This document shows, in pieces, positions 25,945 to 37,220 of a DNA stretch of 64,000 bases. This DNA comes from Pseudomonas fluorescens HK44 (GTDB lineage: Bacteria > Pseudomonadota > Gammaproteobacteria > Pseudomonadales > Pseudomonadaceae). The translations under genes and the position numbers were made by a program. Within the stretch, counting starts at the first letter, position 1, and every line of letters starts with the position of its first letter. Under the pieces are notes generated by a model, which was not told where the DNA came from, searched no databases, and saw only the letters and a program-made list of their open reading frames with translations. The DNA is taken from contig NZ_AFOY02000005.1 of the NCBI RefSeq assembly GCF_000217955.3, forward strand, positions 62,001-126,000, given 5' to 3'.

Positions 25945-26886
25945 TTAGCGGAACATCGCGCTGATCGATTCTTCGTTGCTGATGCGGCGAACCGCTTCGG
26001 CAACTACCGGTGCGATATCCAGTTGACGGATACGTGCACAGGCTTGTGCTGCAGCGGACAGCGGGATGGTGTTAGTCACCACCAGCTCGTCCAGCACTGA
26101 ATTTTCAATGTTTTCGATGGCCCGACCCGACAGCACAGGGTGTGTGCAGTAGGCAAAGACTTTGGCAGCGCCATGCTCTTTCAAGGCTTTAGCCGCGTGG
26201 CACAGGGTGCCGGCGGTATCGACCATGTCGTCGACCAGAATACAGGTACGCCCTTCGACATCACCGATGATATGCATCACTTCAGAGTGATTGGCTTTCT
26301 CACGGCGCTTGTCGATGATCCCGAGATCCACGCCCAGGGATTTGGCAACAGCACGTGCACGCACGACGCCGCCAATGTCCGGGGACACGATCATCAGGTT
26401 TTCGAAGCGTTGATCTTCGATGTCATCCACCAGTACCGGGGAGCCGTAGATGTTATCTACCGGAATATCGAAGAAGCCCTGGATCTGGTCAGCATGCAAA
26501 TCAACCGTGAGAACACGATCGATGCCGACTACGGTAAGCATGTCAGCGACGACTTTCGCGCTGATAGCCACACGTGCGGAACGCGGACGGCGATCCTGAC
26601 GGGCATAACCAAAGTAGGGGATCACCGCAGTGATTCGAGTGGCTGAGGAGCGACGGAAGGCATCAGCCATCACGACGAGTTCCATCAGGTTATCGTTGGT
26701 CGGAGCGCAAGTCGGCTGAATAATGAAGACGTCTTTACCGCGGACGTTTTCATTGATCTCAGCGGTAATCTCGCCGTCGGAAAACTTACCGACAGAAATG
26801 TCACCGAGAGGGATATGCAGCTGACGTACGACACGCCGAGCCAGATCGGGGTTAGCGTTCCCCGTAAAGACCATCATCTTGGACAC
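25945..26886 (-). CDS. prs: Ribose-phosphate pyrophosphokinase
   Basis: Makes PRPP from ribose 5-phosphate and ATP for nucleotide, His and Trp synthesis. 313 residues from GTG 26886 ([20 protein letters not shown]). Motifs: [10 protein letters not shown] (flexible loop), [13 protein letters not shown], and the PRPP-binding [17 protein letters not shown]. The GTG start gives the standard length. Lies just downstream of tRNA-Gln, and its product feeds upp and hpt encoded elsewhere in the window. Confidence 0.97.
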   Translation of the reverse strand: MSKMMVFTGNANPDLARRVVRQLHIPLGDISVGKFSDGEITAEINENVRGKDVFIIQPTCAPTNDNLMELVVMADAFRRSSATRITAVIPYFGYARQDRRPRSARVAISAKVVADMLTVVGIDRVLTVDLHADQIQGFFDIPVDNIYGSPVLVDDIEDQRFENLMIVSPDIGGVVRARAVAKSLGVDLGIIDKRREKANHSEVMHIIGDVEGRTCILVDDMVDTAGTLCHAAKALKEHGAAKVFAYCTHPVLSGRAIENIENSVLDELVVTNTIPLSAAAQACARIRQLDIAPVVAEAVRRISNEESISAMFR

Positions 26887-26932
26887 GCGCAGTACCTGAA
26901 GGCTGAGGGTAACCTGGATGAGTATAGGAAAA

Positions 26933-27007
26933 TGGCAGGGGCGGCTGGATTCGAACCAACGCATGGCAGGATCAAAACCTGCTGCCTTACCGCTTGGCGA
27001 CGCCCCT
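26933..27007 (-). tRNA. tRNA-Gln (UUG anticodon)
   Basis: 75-nt tRNA on the minus strand. The acceptor stem AGGGGCG pairs with CGCCCCT, the T arm has GGTTCGAATCC, and the gene encodes the terminal CCA. The anticodon loop TTTTGAT gives anticodon TTG, hence Gln. It sits between ispE and prs, the conserved place in Pseudomonas. Confidence 0.96.
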
Positions 27008-27043
27008 GTATCTGTTGCAACGAGTACCCAGTACCCGGTTCTT

Positions 27044-27895
27044 TTAGAGCAGACTTTGCAGCTTGCGATGCAACATCGAAACGTTGCTTCCCTTTGCTAC
27101 AAACCCTGTAAGGGTCTCTGTAAGAAGGGCCGAGACTTTATCAGCTTCAGCTTTGCTTGGGAAGCCCCCAAACACACAACTTCCAGTTCCGGTGAGTTTT
27201 GCTTCGGTATATTTACCTAACAAATTCAAAGCGTTACGTACCTCTGGATAACGCCTTGCTACCACCGGTAAGCAGTCATTTCGACTGTTTCCCTTGGGAA
27301 CGGGGCGCACTTTAATGGGAGAAGAGTTACGTGTCAACAGCGGATCTGAAAAAATTTCTGCTGTACTTACAGATACTTGCGGCACCAGCACGAGATACCA
27401 CGGCTCGATAGGGTCTACAGGGGTGAGCTTTTCTCCCACGCCTTCGGCGAAAGCCGCGTGCCCACGCACGAAAACCGGGACGTCCGCGCCGAGCGTCAGG
27501 CCCAGCGTGGCCAGTTGATCCGCGTCCCAGCCCAGCTGCCAGAGGTGATTGAGGCCCAACAGCGTGGTGGCCGCATTCGAACTGCCGCCACCGATTCCAC
27601 CGCCCATGGGCAGGATTTTTTCGATCCAGATATCAATGCCCAGCGAACAAGCGGATTGTTCCTGAAGTTTTTTGGCGGCTTTGACGATCAGGTTGCTGTC
27701 GTGAGGGACGCCTTCGAATTCGGTGTGCAGGCGAATGACGCCGTCATCGCGTACGGCGAAGGTGATTTCGTCGCCGTAATCGAGAAATTGAAACAGCGTC
27801 TGCAACTCGTGGTAGCCGTCTTCACGGCGACCGAGGATGTGCAGCATCAAATTCAGTTTTGCCGGCGAGGGCAGGGTCAGGCGAGTGGCAGGCAT
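27044..27895 (-). CDS. ispE: 4-diphosphocytidyl-2-C-methyl-D-erythritol kinase
   Basis: GHMP-family kinase of the MEP isoprenoid pathway, 283 residues. N terminus [20 protein letters not shown] with the catalytic-region Lys; ATP loop [18 protein letters not shown]; third motif [12 protein letters not shown]. It starts one base after the lolB stop, so the two are coupled. tRNA-Gln and prs follow. Confidence 0.97.
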   Translation of the reverse strand: MPATRLTLPSPAKLNLMLHILGRREDGYHELQTLFQFLDYGDEITFAVRDDGVIRLHTEFEGVPHDSNLIVKAAKKLQEQSACSLGIDIWIEKILPMGGGIGGGSSNAATTLLGLNHLWQLGWDADQLATLGLTLGADVPVFVRGHAAFAEGVGEKLTPVDPIEPWYLVLVPQVSVSTAEIFSDPLLTRNSSPIKVRPVPKGNSRNDCLPVVARRYPEVRNALNLLGKYTEAKLTGTGSCVFGGFPSKAEADKVSALLTETLTGFVAKGSNVSMLHRKLQSLL

Positions 27896-27896
27896 G

Positions 27897-28514
27897 TCAT
27901 TGCCCCAATTTGCGAGGTTGCCAGTCCTTGATCACCAGCGTGACATCAAGGTCGGTGCTGTGCAGTTTGATCCGCTCGGGCAGCCAATAACCGTTTTGCT
28001 GGATGTAGCTGAGGTACTCGACTTGCCAGCCATCCTGCTCGAGAGTGGCCAGGCGACTGTCGGCATCCAGGTTCAGGCGGCTTTTGCTGTCAGGCGCGGG
28101 CAATCCGCGAACCCACCAGACCAAATGCGAAACCGGCAGTTTCCAGCCTAGCTGTTCTTCGAGCAGGGCTTCGGGCGTTGGCGCCTCAAAGCGACCCTGG
28201 TTGGCCACTTCCAGCGACACCTGTCCGGGGCGACCGGTCAAGCGTGCCGCGCCGCGACCCAACGGGCCGGACAGGCGAATGTCGTAGTAGTCCTGTCGTT
28301 GCAGCCAGAACACGGTGCCGCTGCCCGAGTCTTTCGGGGCCCGGATACCGACCTTGCCGTTGATTTGCCAGCCATCGAGGCTGGTTAGTTGCTGTTTGTG
28401 CTCGCGCCATTGCGCGGGATTGCCGTGGCCCTCGACGGATTCACGGGCGCCAAAGCCCGCGCAACCGGCGAGCAGGGCGATGAAGCTGAAAACGATGATG
28501 TGGCGCAAAAACAT
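27897..28514 (-). CDS. lolB: Outer-membrane lipoprotein LolB
   Basis: Receives lipoproteins from LolA and inserts them into the outer membrane. 205 residues with lipobox ALLAGC (signal peptide cleaved before Cys17). Core motifs [13 protein letters not shown] and [22 protein letters not shown] are typical. Four bases separate it from the TPR gene upstream. Confidence 0.95.
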   Translation of the reverse strand: MFLRHIIVFSFIALLAGCAGFGARESVEGHGNPAQWREHKQQLTSLDGWQINGKVGIRAPKDSGSGTVFWLQRQDYYDIRLSGPLGRGAARLTGRPGQVSLEVANQGRFEAPTPEALLEEQLGWKLPVSHLVWWVRGLPAPDSKSRLNLDADSRLATLEQDGWQVEYLSYIQQNGYWLPERIKLHSTDLDVTLVIKDWQPRKLGQ

Positions 28515-28518
28515 GATT

Positions 28519-30243
28519 TTAAAGAGTCTCGGAACCGGTCAGGCGCTTGATGGTACTGCGCAGGGTAGGGCTGTCGGGTTGTTCCTTGAGGAATTTTCCC
28601 CAGATTTGTTTGGCTTCGCGTTGCTTGCCGTTGGCCCACAGGACTTCACCCAGGTGCGCTGCGACTTCCTGATCGGGGAAACGCTCCAGGGCCTGGCGCA
28701 AGTAGCGCTCGGCGACATCAAGGTTGCCCAGACGGAAATTCACCCAGCCGAGGCTGTCGAGAACGGCCGGGTCTTCCGGGTTCAGCTGGTGCGCGTGCTC
28801 GATCAACGCCTTGGCTTCGGCGTAACGCGTGGTGCGGTCGGACAGGGTGTAACCGAGGGCATTCAGCGCCATGGCATTGTCCGGGTCACGCTTGATGATC
28901 AGTCGCAGGTCTTTTTCCATCTGCGCCAGGTCATTGCGTTTTTCCGCGAGCATGGCCCGGGTATAGAGCAGGTTCAGATCATCCGGATACTGCTTCAAGG
29001 CTGCATCGAGAACGGCCCAGGCGCGATCATCCTGCTTGTTGGCAGACAGGGTTTCGGCTTCGATCAGGTACAGCTGGATCGTGTAATCCGGTTGTTCGTC
29101 GCGTGCTCTGGCCAAACGGCTTTGGGCTTCGGCGGTGCGTCCGTTGTTTATCAGGATGTCGGACTGACGCAGTTGCGCCGGCAAATAGTCGTTGCCCGGG
29201 CCTACCAGCGCGTACTCGATCAGGGCGCCTTGCGGGTCGTTGCGTTCTTCGGCGATGCGACCCAGGTTCAGGTGGGCCGAGTCGACATGGCTTTCCCGGG
29301 CGATCAGGTCTTCCAGGTAACCCTTGGCCTCGTTCCAGGCCTTGGCTTCCAGGCAAACCAGTGCCAGGGAATAGCGCAACTCGTCGTCTTCCGGATACTG
29401 CTGGACCAGGCTTGAGAACTGCTCTTTGGCGTCGTCCATGCGGTCCTGTTCGACCAGCAGGCGGGCATACGTCAGGCGCAAGCGCTTGTCGTCGGGGTAT
29501 TTGCGAATGCTTTTTTCCAGCAGCGGCAGCGCTTCATTGCCACGGTTGAGGCTTTGCAACAGGCGCGCGCGCAACAGAATCGGGGCGATTTCACCGGCTT
29601 GCGGAGGATTTTTCTCAAGCAGAGTCAGTGCGCCCTTGGCGTCACCGTCCTGTTGCAGCAACAGGGCCTTGCCGAAAATCAGCTGGCCGTTTTTCGGGTG
29701 GCGCAGCAGCAAACGGTCAAAACTCTTCATCAAACCGTTGCGGGTGTCCTGATCGGTATCGGCCGCGGACAGGGCGAGGAAGTCGAAGTGAGTATCGCCC
29801 TTGCCCTGCAAAACCTTCTCCATATAGGTCATGGAGTCGTCATAACGCCCGGCACGGGCCAGCTGAACGGCGGCGGCCCGTTGTGCTTCGAGGTCGTTCG
29901 GGGCGTTTTTCGCCCAGATCAGCGAGCTATCAAGCGCTGCCTGATCGGCGCCCAGGTATTCGGCGATGCGAAAGGCTCGCTCGGAGATACCCGGGTCCTG
30001 GGTGTTGACGGCCTGGGTCACGTAGTTGTCCAGGGCAATGTCAAAACGATTGCGCTGGCCAGCCAGTTCCGCGCTCAGCAGGCTGAAGATCGTGTCTTCA
30101 CTGAACGAGCTGTAAACCTTGGGCTTTTCAGGAGCCTTCGTGCTGCCTTCGACCGGCGGGATACCGCTCGGCGAAACGGGTGCCAAGGCCTGGCAGCCGC
30201 TGAGGAAGACAAAAGCGAGGAGCAACGCGGAAGATCTATTCAT
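28519..30243 (-). CDS. TPR-repeat lipoprotein
   Basis: 574 residues. Lipobox FLSGC near residue 16 predicts a lipoprotein. The rest is a run of tetratricopeptide repeats, such as [39 protein letters not shown] and [20 protein letters not shown]. It precedes lolB and ispE in the same transcript and diverges from hemA. A scaffold role in the envelope is likely; the exact function is unknown. Confidence 0.92.
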   Translation of the reverse strand: MNRSSALLLAFVFLSGCQALAPVSPSGIPPVEGSTKAPEKPKVYSSFSEDTIFSLLSAELAGQRNRFDIALDNYVTQAVNTQDPGISERAFRIAEYLGADQAALDSSLIWAKNAPNDLEAQRAAAVQLARAGRYDDSMTYMEKVLQGKGDTHFDFLALSAADTDQDTRNGLMKSFDRLLLRHPKNGQLIFGKALLLQQDGDAKGALTLLEKNPPQAGEIAPILLRARLLQSLNRGNEALPLLEKSIRKYPDDKRLRLTYARLLVEQDRMDDAKEQFSSLVQQYPEDDELRYSLALVCLEAKAWNEAKGYLEDLIARESHVDSAHLNLGRIAEERNDPQGALIEYALVGPGNDYLPAQLRQSDILINNGRTAEAQSRLARARDEQPDYTIQLYLIEAETLSANKQDDRAWAVLDAALKQYPDDLNLLYTRAMLAEKRNDLAQMEKDLRLIIKRDPDNAMALNALGYTLSDRTTRYAEAKALIEHAHQLNPEDPAVLDSLGWVNFRLGNLDVAERYLRQALERFPDQEVAAHLGEVLWANGKQREAKQIWGKFLKEQPDSPTLRSTIKRLTGSETL

Positions 30244-30459
30244 ATGGGAAGAGGACGACTAACCTGCGGTCGGATCATCATGACACAAGCCTTCGACCAA
30301 ACATAACCGGCCTGTCAATTTGCCATTGAACTCAACCCCTGCGCAGGTGCTCGACCCCCTGTATAGAGGCAAGGTATCAGGACAATAGTCGGCAATGGTT
30401 GTTCTGAGTCAGGCGAAGTAGGACAATTGTCGGCTTCTCGACATCATCAGCGACCTTGA

Positions 30460-31749
30460 ATGGCCTTCCTTGCACTCGGTATTAACCACAAGACTGCTTC
30501 CGTAGACGTCCGCGAGCGCGTGGCTTTTACTCCAGAGCAGCTGGTTGAGGCCTTGCAGCAGCTCTGCCGACTCACCGACAGCCGCGAAGCTGCGATCCTC
30601 TCCACCTGCAATCGCAGTGAACTCTATATAGAACAGGATCATCTTTCTGCGGATACCGTGTTGCGCTGGTTGGCCGATTATCACCATTTGAGCCTCGAAG
30701 AGCTGCGTGCCAGCGCTTATGTGCACGAAGATGATGCGGCAGTTCGTCACATGATGCGTGTCGCCTCCGGGCTCGACTCGCTGGTGTTGGGTGAACCGCA
30801 GATTCTCGGCCAGATGAAATCGGCCTACGCCGTGGCCCGCGAGGCTGGAACCATTGGTCCGCTGCTTGGGCGTTTATTTCAGGCCACGTTCAATGCGGCG
30901 AAGCAGGTGCGCACCGACACCGCCATCGGTGAAAACCCGGTGTCCGTGGCGTTTGCCGCGGTCAGCCTGGCGAAACAGATTTTCAGCGATTTGCAGCGCA
31001 GCCAGGCGTTATTGATCGGCGCTGGCGAGACCATTACCCTGGTCGCCCGCCATTTGCATGAGCTGGGCGTGAAGCGGATCGTGGTCGCCAACCGGACCCT
31101 GGAACGCGCCAGCATCCTGGCTGAGCAGTTTGGCGCCCACGCGGTGCTGCTCTCGGACATCCCGGCAGAACTGGTGCGCAGTGATATCGTCATCAGTTCT
31201 ACCGCCAGCCAGTTGCCGATTCTTGGCAAAGGCGCGGTCGAAAGCGCCCTGAAATTGCGCAAGCATAAACCGATCTTCATGGTTGATATCGCTGTACCAC
31301 GGGATATCGAGCCGGAAGTCGGCGAGCTGGATGACGTTTACCTCTATAGCGTCGACGATCTCCACGAAGTGGTCGCCGAAAACCTCAAGAGCCGTCAGGG
31401 TGCTGCCCAGGCGGCGGAAGAAATGGTTTCCATCGGCGCCGACGACTTCATGGTTCGTCTGCGTGAACTGGCGGCGGTGGATGTGCTCAAGGCCTATCGT
31501 CAACAGAGCGAACGTCTGCGCGATGAAGAATTGCACAAAGCCCAGCGCCTGCTTGCCAACGGCAGCAGTGCTGAAGACGTGCTGGTGCAGCTGGCCCGTG
31601 GCCTGACCAACAAACTGTTGCATGCTCCCAGCGTACAGTTGAAAAAGCTTACCGCCGAAGGCCGCCTCGATGCGCTGGCCATGGCCCAGGAACTCTTTGC
31701 CCTCGGTGAGGGTAATTCGGATAGCTCTTCGGATAAAAAACCGCAATGA
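30460..31749 (+). CDS. hemA: Glutamyl-tRNA reductase
   Basis: First step of C5-pathway tetrapyrrole synthesis: glutamyl-tRNA to glutamate-1-semialdehyde with NADPH. 429 residues. N-terminal catalytic domain [20 protein letters not shown] with the nucleophilic Cys in [20 protein letters not shown] domain with [18 protein letters not shown]-terminal dimerisation helix. The stop overlaps the prfA start by four bases. Diverges from the TPR lipoprotein gene across a 216-bp promoter region. Confidence 0.97.
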   Translation: MAFLALGINHKTASVDVRERVAFTPEQLVEALQQLCRLTDSREAAILSTCNRSELYIEQDHLSADTVLRWLADYHHLSLEELRASAYVHEDDAAVRHMMRVASGLDSLVLGEPQILGQMKSAYAVAREAGTIGPLLGRLFQATFNAAKQVRTDTAIGENPVSVAFAAVSLAKQIFSDLQRSQALLIGAGETITLVARHLHELGVKRIVVANRTLERASILAEQFGAHAVLLSDIPAELVRSDIVISSTASQLPILGKGAVESALKLRKHKPIFMVDIAVPRDIEPEVGELDDVYLYSVDDLHEVVAENLKSRQGAAQAAEEMVSIGADDFMVRLRELAAVDVLKAYRQQSERLRDEELHKAQRLLANGSSAEDVLVQLARGLTNKLLHAPSVQLKKLTAEGRLDALAMAQELFALGEGNSDSSSDKKPQ

Positions 31750-32828
31750 AAGCGTCACTGCTCAATAAGCTGGACATCCTCCAGGACCGTTTCGAGGAAC
31801 TGACCGCCTTGCTTGGCGATGGCGAAGTCATTTCCGATCAGAACAAATTCCGCACCTATTCCAAGGAATACGCGGAAGTTGAGCCGATTGTCGCCACCTA
31901 TAAACAGCTGCTCAAGGTTCAGGGCGATCTCGAAGGTGCCCAGGCGCTGCTCAAGGACAGCGATCCGGACATGCGTGAAATGGCCGTCGAAGAAGTCCGC
32001 GAAGCCAAAGAGCAACTGATCGAACTTGAAGCCAGCCTGCAACGCATGCTGCTGCCCAAGGACCCGAACGACGGGCGCAACGTGTTCCTGGAAATTCGCG
32101 CCGGCACCGGTGGTGACGAAGCGGCGATTTTCTCCGGCGACCTGTTCCGCATGTATTCGCGTTACGCCGAACGGCGTGGCTGGCGGGTCGAGATTCTGTC
32201 GGAGAACATCGGGGAGCACGGCGGCTTTAAAGAAGTTATCGCGCGGGTCGAAGGCGACAATGTCTACGGCAAGCTGAAGTTCGAATCCGGCGCGCACCGC
32301 GTGCAGCGGGTTCCGGCCACCGAATCCCAGGGCCGTATCCACACCTCGGCGTGCACCGTAGCGGTGTTGCCTGAGCCGGACGAACAGGAAGCGATCGAGA
32401 TCAACCCGGCAGATTTGCGCGTCGATACCTATCGCTCCTCCGGCGCAGGCGGTCAGCACGTGAACAAGACCGACTCGGCGATCCGGATTACCCACTTGCC
32501 GTCGGGCATCGTGGTCGAGTGCCAGGAAGAACGTTCCCAGCACAAGAACCGGGCGCGGGCGATGTCCTGGCTCTCGGCAAAATTGAATGACCAGCAAACC
32601 AGCGCCGCGGCGAATGCCATCGCCAGCGAGCGCAAATTGCTGGTGGGCTCGGGCGACCGCTCCGAGCGAATCCGGACCTACAACTTTGCCCAGGGCCGGG
32701 TCACCGACCACCGGGTCAACCTGACGCTGTATTCCCTCGACGAAATCCTTGCGGGTGGCGTCGATGCTGTGATCGAGCCGTTGCTGGCCGAGTATCAGGC
32801 TGACCAACTGGCAGCGATAGGTGAATAA
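31746..32828 (+). CDS. prfA: Peptide chain release factor 1
   Basis: Class I release factor for UAA/UAG stops, 360 residues. The PxT-type recognition region is present and the catalytic GGQ motif is in [19 protein letters not shown]. Its partner PrmC, which methylates that Gln, is encoded immediately downstream. Overlaps hemA by four bases. Confidence 0.98.
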   Translation: MKASLLNKLDILQDRFEELTALLGDGEVISDQNKFRTYSKEYAEVEPIVATYKQLLKVQGDLEGAQALLKDSDPDMREMAVEEVREAKEQLIELEASLQRMLLPKDPNDGRNVFLEIRAGTGGDEAAIFSGDLFRMYSRYAERRGWRVEILSENIGEHGGFKEVIARVEGDNVYGKLKFESGAHRVQRVPATESQGRIHTSACTVAVLPEPDEQEAIEINPADLRVDTYRSSGAGGQHVNKTDSAIRITHLPSGIVVECQEERSQHKNRARAMSWLSAKLNDQQTSAAANAIASERKLLVGSGDRSERIRTYNFAQGRVTDHRVNLTLYSLDEILAGGVDAVIEPLLAEYQADQLAAIGE

Positions 32829-33659
32829 ATGACCATCATTGCCAGTTTGTTGCGTGCAGCCGATTTGCCGGACTCGCCGACCGCGCGCCTGGATGCCGAG
32901 TTGCTGCTGGCCGCTGCCCTGGGCAAGTCCCGGAGTTTTCTGCACACCTGGCCGGAGCGTATCGTTCCCAGCGAAGCCGCGCTGACCTTTGCCGAGTACC
33001 TGCAGCGTCGCCGCTCTGGCGAGCCGGTGGCCTATATTCTCGGCCAGCAGGGTTTCTGGAAGCTGGACCTGGAAGTGGCGCCGCATACGCTGATCCCGCG
33101 TCCGGACACCGAGTTGCTGGTTGAAACTGCGCTGGAACTGTTGCCCGCAACACCCGCCAGGGTTCTCGATCTAGGCACCGGCAGCGGCGCGATTGCCCTG
33201 GCTTTGGCCAGCGAGCGTCCGGCCTGGCAAGTCAGCGCAGTGGACCGGATCCTCGAAGCCGTGGCCCTGGCCGAGCGCAATCGCCAGCGTCTGCACTTGA
33301 ACAACGTCACGGTGCTCTGCAGTCATTGGTTCAGTGCGCTGAAAGATCATCGCTACACGCTGATCATCAGCAACCCGCCTTATATCGCCTGCGCCGACCC
33401 GCATCTGGTGGCCGGTGACGTGCGATTCGAACCGGCCAGTGCGTTGGTCGCCGGCACCGACGGGCTCGATGACTTGCGCTTGATCATCGCCCAGGCGCCG
33501 CAGCACCTGGAGGCTGGCGGCTGGTTGATGCTCGAGCACGGTTATGATCAGGCCGATGCCGTGCGCGATTTGCTGCTGACCCAAGGTTTTGAAGAGGTCC
33601 ACAGCCGCAAGGACCTCGGTGACCATGAACGTATCAGTCTGGGGCGTCTACCGTGCTGA
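32829..33659 (+). CDS. prmC: Release-factor glutamine methyltransferase PrmC
   Basis: SAM-dependent methyltransferase (276 residues) acting on the GGQ Gln of RF1/RF2. SAM motif VLDLGTGSGAIALALA and the catalytic NPPY in LIISNPPYIACADPH. It starts directly after prfA and overlaps moeB by 7 bp. Confidence 0.97.
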   Translation: MTIIASLLRAADLPDSPTARLDAELLLAAALGKSRSFLHTWPERIVPSEAALTFAEYLQRRRSGEPVAYILGQQGFWKLDLEVAPHTLIPRPDTELLVETALELLPATPARVLDLGTGSGAIALALASERPAWQVSAVDRILEAVALAERNRQRLHLNNVTVLCSHWFSALKDHRYTLIISNPPYIACADPHLVAGDVRFEPASALVAGTDGLDDLRLIIAQAPQHLEAGGWLMLEHGYDQADAVRDLLLTQGFEEVHSRKDLGDHERISLGRLPC

Positions 33660-34408
33660 ATGATCAGGAGCTGTTGCGTTATAGCCGGCAGATTCTGTTG
33701 CAACATGTCGACATCGACGGCCAATTGCGACTCAAGCAAAGCCGCGTCTTGATCGTCGGCCTCGGCGGGCTCGGTGCGCCGGTCGCGCTGTACCTGGCGG
33801 CGGCTGGCGTCGGTGAGTTGCATCTGGCGGATTTCGACACGGTCGACCTGACCAACCTGCAACGGCAGATCATTCACGACACCGACAGCGTCGGGTTGAG
33901 CAAGGTCGACTCGGCTATCCGGCGTCTGACGGCGATCAACCCCGAGATTCAACTGATCGCTCATCGCGTCGCACTGGACGAAGACTCGTTGGCGGCTGCG
34001 GTGTCGGCGGTCGACGTGGTGCTCGACTGCTCCGATAATTTTTCCACCCGCGAAGCGGTGAACGCGGCGTGTGTGGCGGCGCGAAAACCCTTGGTCAGCG
34101 GGGCGGCTATTCGTCTGGAAGGGCAGTTGTCGGTGTTCGACCCACGTCGCACCGAGAGCCCGTGTTACCACTGTCTATACGGGCACGGCAGCGAAGCCGA
34201 ACTGACCTGCAGCGAAGCCGGCGTGCTGGGTCCGCTGGTGGGGGTGGTGGGCAGCCTGCAAGCGCTTGAGGCGCTGAAACTGTTGGTCGGGTTCGGTGAG
34301 CCATTGGTGGGACGGTTATTATTAATCGATGCCTTGGGGGCGCGGTTCCGTGAGTTGCGGGTCAAGCGTGATCCAGGCTGCAGTGTTTGCGGGGGCAGGC
34401 ATGCGTGA
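33653..34408 (+). CDS. moeB: Molybdopterin-synthase adenylyltransferase MoeB
   Basis: Adenylates the C terminus of MoaD for molybdopterin synthesis; also resembles ThiF. 251 residues from GTG 33653 (overlapping the prmC stop). Nucleotide motif [18 protein letters not shown], Arg-rich [11 protein letters not shown], and zinc Cys pairs CYHCLYG and GCSVCGGRH. Overlaps the murI start by 8 bp. Confidence 0.94.
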   Translation: MLNDQELLRYSRQILLQHVDIDGQLRLKQSRVLIVGLGGLGAPVALYLAAAGVGELHLADFDTVDLTNLQRQIIHDTDSVGLSKVDSAIRRLTAINPEIQLIAHRVALDEDSLAAAVSAVDVVLDCSDNFSTREAVNAACVAARKPLVSGAAIRLEGQLSVFDPRRTESPCYHCLYGHGSEAELTCSEAGVLGPLVGVVGSLQALEALKLLVGFGEPLVGRLLLIDALGARFRELRVKRDPGCSVCGGRHA

Positions 34409-35192
34409 AGCGCCCATCGGCGTGTTCGATTCCGGGGTCGGCGGGTTGTCGGTGCTGGCTGAGATCCAGCAATTGTTGCCCAATGAATCGCTGTTGTATG
34501 TCGGCGATTGCGGGCACATTCCCTATGGCGAGAAATCTCCCGAGTTCATTCGCCAGCGTTGCAGCGTAGTCGCGGAGTTTTTTGTCCGGCAAGGTGCCAA
34601 GGCCTTGGTCGTGGCCTGCAACACGGCAACCGTGGCCGGTGTCGCGGATTTGCGTCGCGACTACCCGGACTGGCCCATCATCGGCATGGAGCCTGCGGTC
34701 AAGCCAGCCGCCGCGGCTACTCGCAGTGGCGTGGTCGGTGTGCTCGCCACTACCGGGACGTTGCAGAGCGCCAAGTTCGCGGCCTTGCTCGACCGTTTTG
34801 CCACCGATGTACGGGTCGTCACTCAGCCGTGCCCAGGGTTGGTGGAACTGATCGAAGCCGGTGACCTGCACAGCCAGGAGCTGTGCCAGTTACTGGCCGG
34901 TTATCTCGAACCTCTGCTGGCGGCCGGGTGTGACACGATTATTCTCGGTTGCACGCACTATCCTTTCCTCAAGCCATTGCTCAAGCAGATGCTCCCCGCC
35001 GACATCAGCCTGATCGATACTGGCGCGGCTGTTGCCCGGCAAACCCAGCGCCTGCTGGCCGAGCGTGAGTTGCTCGCAGAGGGACCACCTCGCGACGCGC
35101 AGTTCTGGACCAGTGCCAGCCCCGAGCACTTGAGAAATATCCTGCCGCTGCTCTGGCATAACGCCGGGGTTGTGCAAAGCTTCAGTCTGTAG
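34401..35192 (+). CDS. murI: Glutamate racemase
   Basis: Makes D-glutamate for peptidoglycan. 263 residues from ATG 34401 ([20 protein letters not shown]); a longer frame starts at 34329. The two catalytic Cys are in [12 protein letters not shown] and [14 protein letters not shown]. It overlaps moeB by 8 bp, closing the hemA-prfA-prmC-moeB-murI operon. A hairpin ACGCTTCA...TGAAGCGT followed by T residues lies just after it (about 35204-35239). Confidence 0.96.
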   Translation: MREAPIGVFDSGVGGLSVLAEIQQLLPNESLLYVGDCGHIPYGEKSPEFIRQRCSVVAEFFVRQGAKALVVACNTATVAGVADLRRDYPDWPIIGMEPAVKPAAAATRSGVVGVLATTGTLQSAKFAALLDRFATDVRVVTQPCPGLVELIEAGDLHSQELCQLLAGYLEPLLAAGCDTIILGCTHYPFLKPLLKQMLPADISLIDTGAAVARQTQRLLAERELLAEGPPRDAQFWTSASPEHLRNILPLLWHNAGVVQSFSL

Positions 35193-35308
35193 ACGATCGT
35201 TTTGGGGAACGCTTCACGTGGACGGATCTCTGTTGAAGCGTGGATTTTCATAGCACGACTGTCGAGCCATAAAAACCAAACATAATCGTTCGGAAAAGGA
35301 TGTTTCTC

Positions 35309-35827
35309 ATGAAGCGACTGTTCTGTTTAGCCGCGATCGCGGTCGCGTTGTTGGGGCACAGTTTTACCGCACAAGCAGCTGGCGTCGAGTTTGCGGTTGG
35401 CCAGACCAGCGGTTCGACCCAGACTTATCGCTTGGGCCTGCAATGGGATTGGGATAAAAGCTGGTGGCAGAGTGATGTCGGGCGCGTGACGGGCTACTGG
35501 AGCGGTGCGTACACCTATTGGAATGGTGACAAGACCGTAAGCAATCACAGCCTGTCGTTCTCTCCGGTGTTCGTTTATGAGTTTTCCGGGCAAACCGTCA
35601 AACCTTATCTGGAGGCCGGCATCGGCGTTGCGCTGTTCGCTCACGACGAAGTGGAAGACCGCCGGTTGGGCGAGGCTTTTCAATTTGAGGATCGATTGGG
35701 GTTCGGCCTGCGGTTTGCTGGCGGGCATGAAATCGGGATTCGCGCGACGCATTACTCCAACGCCCATATCAACATCACCAATGACGGTATAGAAAGCTTC
35801 GCGTTGCATTACACGATGCCGCTGTAA
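35309..35827 (+). CDS. pagL: Lipid A 3-O-deacylase PagL family protein
   Basis: Outer-membrane beta-barrel of about 172 residues that removes the 3-linked hydroxyacyl chain of lipid A. Signal peptide MKRLFCLAAIAVALLGHSFTA; barrel strands rich in aromatic residues. The catalytic His and Ser are in IRATHYSNAHI and the Glu in GIESFALHY. I choose ATG 35309, with GGAAAAGGA upstream, over ATG 35300. Followed by a dispersed inverted-repeat element. Confidence 0.88.
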   Translation: MKRLFCLAAIAVALLGHSFTAQAAGVEFAVGQTSGSTQTYRLGLQWDWDKSWWQSDVGRVTGYWSGAYTYWNGDKTVSNHSLSFSPVFVYEFSGQTVKPYLEAGIGVALFAHDEVEDRRLGEAFQFEDRLGFGLRFAGGHEIGIRATHYSNAHINITNDGIESFALHYTMPL

Positions 35828-35849
35828 CATCTGCGGCTCAGAAGTTTTT

Positions 35850-35993
35850 GTGGCGAGGGAGCTTGCTCCCGCCGGCCGGTCCGCGCTCGGGCAGAGCAGT
35901 CGTAAATTTTGCGACAGAATCTTTCTGGCGGGACGCAGGTGATGGTTTTTGGGGCCGCTTCGCGACCCCAGCGGGAGCAAGCTCCCTCGCCAC
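35850..35993. repeat. Dispersed inverted-repeat element, copy 1
   Basis: GTGGCGAGGGAGCTTGCTCC at 35850 and its inverse ending at 35993 (23-bp arms) flank about 98 bp of variable sequence. The same structure recurs at 43881-44011 and 59188-59317, always intergenic and close to gene 3' ends. Confidence 0.9.
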
Positions 35994-36014
35994 AAATGAA
36001 GTGCAGCTCGATAC

Positions 36015-36320
36015 TTACTTGTACGCCGTTGCGATCCCCTGACGTTCGTCGATACACTCCGGTGCGCCCATCTCGAACTCCCGGCAGATCAGCGGGCGCT
36101 TTTCATAAATGGTGCACATCATGCTGTCGCGATCCAGTGCGGCGCACCACCCGTCATCCAGGCGCAGCATGACTTCCCCGCCCCAATCGTCGGTGTCGAT
36201 AAAACGTTCGGGCACGCCCGTGTCGGTGATCAGCATGACTTCGAGCTGGCAACAGCAGGCTGCGCAGGTCGAGCAGGTGACCGCCGGTTCAGCGATGGTC
36301 TTGATGGGGATCGTGTTCAT
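36015..36320 (-). CDS. YkgJ-family cysteine-cluster protein
   Basis: 101 residues with a dense Cys motif near the N terminus (VTCSTCAACCCQLEVML) and further Cys at GWCAALDRDSMMCTIYEKRP and LICREFEMGAPEC. The pattern CxxCxxxCC belongs to the zinc/iron-chelating YkgJ family, whose biochemical role is not settled. Single gene converging with pagL. Confidence 0.9.
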   Translation of the reverse strand: MNTIPIKTIAEPAVTCSTCAACCCQLEVMLITDTGVPERFIDTDDWGGEVMLRLDDGWCAALDRDSMMCTIYEKRPLICREFEMGAPECIDERQGIATAYK

Positions 36321-36416
36321 AGGTGCGCAGTGTAAGGCAGCGCGCCGGTACTGTGTGAAAGGCCTGACAGACGCCCAACCGGATGAGGCTGCCGACAGGC
36401 GTTGGTCATGACCTGT

Positions 36417-37220
36417 TTACGGTGTATCGATGCTCGGCGGCGAGCACCTGGCCATGCGTTTGCCTATCACTAGTTTTCCGCGGCTGGACATTTTCGACAA
36501 GGGCCATAGTGCTGCCATGGACAGGGCCAGGAGGGGGACTTCCTGTGGGCGCTGCTTGAGTGTTTCGATGACATATCGCGCGGCTTTGTCGGCCGACCAC
36601 ATCTGTGGTATCGGATGGTCGCTGTTCCCGTTCAGTGGGGCGCCGACGAAGCTGGGGCTAACCAGGGTGACTTCAATGTCTTCCGATGCCAGATCGACGC
36701 GCAAGGACTCAAACAGATACCGCAGCCCGGCTTTCGAGGCACCATAGGCTTCGGCCCGAGGCAGAGCCAGGTCAGTGACCGAACTGGCGATACCCACCAG
36801 ATGAGGAGCGATGCCGGCGCGCAGCAACGGCAGGGCGGCTACGATGCAATAGCTGCAGGCGAGGAGGTTGGTGCGCACCACGTGTTCGATGATCGAGCCG
36901 TCGAACTGTTTGGCATCAACATATTCACAGGTGCCGGCATTGATAATCACGGTGTCCAGCGAGCCCCACTCCTGTTGGATCCGCTCGCCAATCTCGCGCA
37001 CGGTCTGGCTGTTGGTCAGATTGCCCGCCACCACCAACACTTGTCCCGGATAGCGCTGGGCCAGGACTTTTAATGGCGCAATCGTGTGGGCGCTGACCGC
37101 CAGGTGCGCGCCGGACTTCAACAGTTCTTCGGCCATTGCAGCGCCAATGCCGTTGCCGGCACCCGTCAGCCAATACCGTCGTGGCGTTGTATGACTTAAT
37201 CCATTCTCCTTTTCAGTCAT
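36417..37220 (-). CDS. Short-chain dehydrogenase/reductase
   Basis: 267 residues from ATG 37220. Rossmann motif YWLTGAGNGIGAAMAEELL, NAG motif in IINAGTCEYV, and catalytic Ser-Tyr-Lys in GIASSVTDLALPRAEAYGASKAGL. Substrate unknown. The start overlaps the phrB stop (ATGACTGA), so it belongs to the DUF523/merR/phrB transcript and may share its light or stress response. Confidence 0.9.
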   Translation of the reverse strand: MTEKENGLSHTTPRRYWLTGAGNGIGAAMAEELLKSGAHLAVSAHTIAPLKVLAQRYPGQVLVVAGNLTNSQTVREIGERIQQEWGSLDTVIINAGTCEYVDAKQFDGSIIEHVVRTNLLACSYCIVAALPLLRAGIAPHLVGIASSVTDLALPRAEAYGASKAGLRYLFESLRVDLASEDIEVTLVSPSFVGAPLNGNSDHPIPQMWSADKAARYVIETLKQRPQEVPLLALSMAALWPLSKMSSRGKLVIGKRMARCSPPSIDTP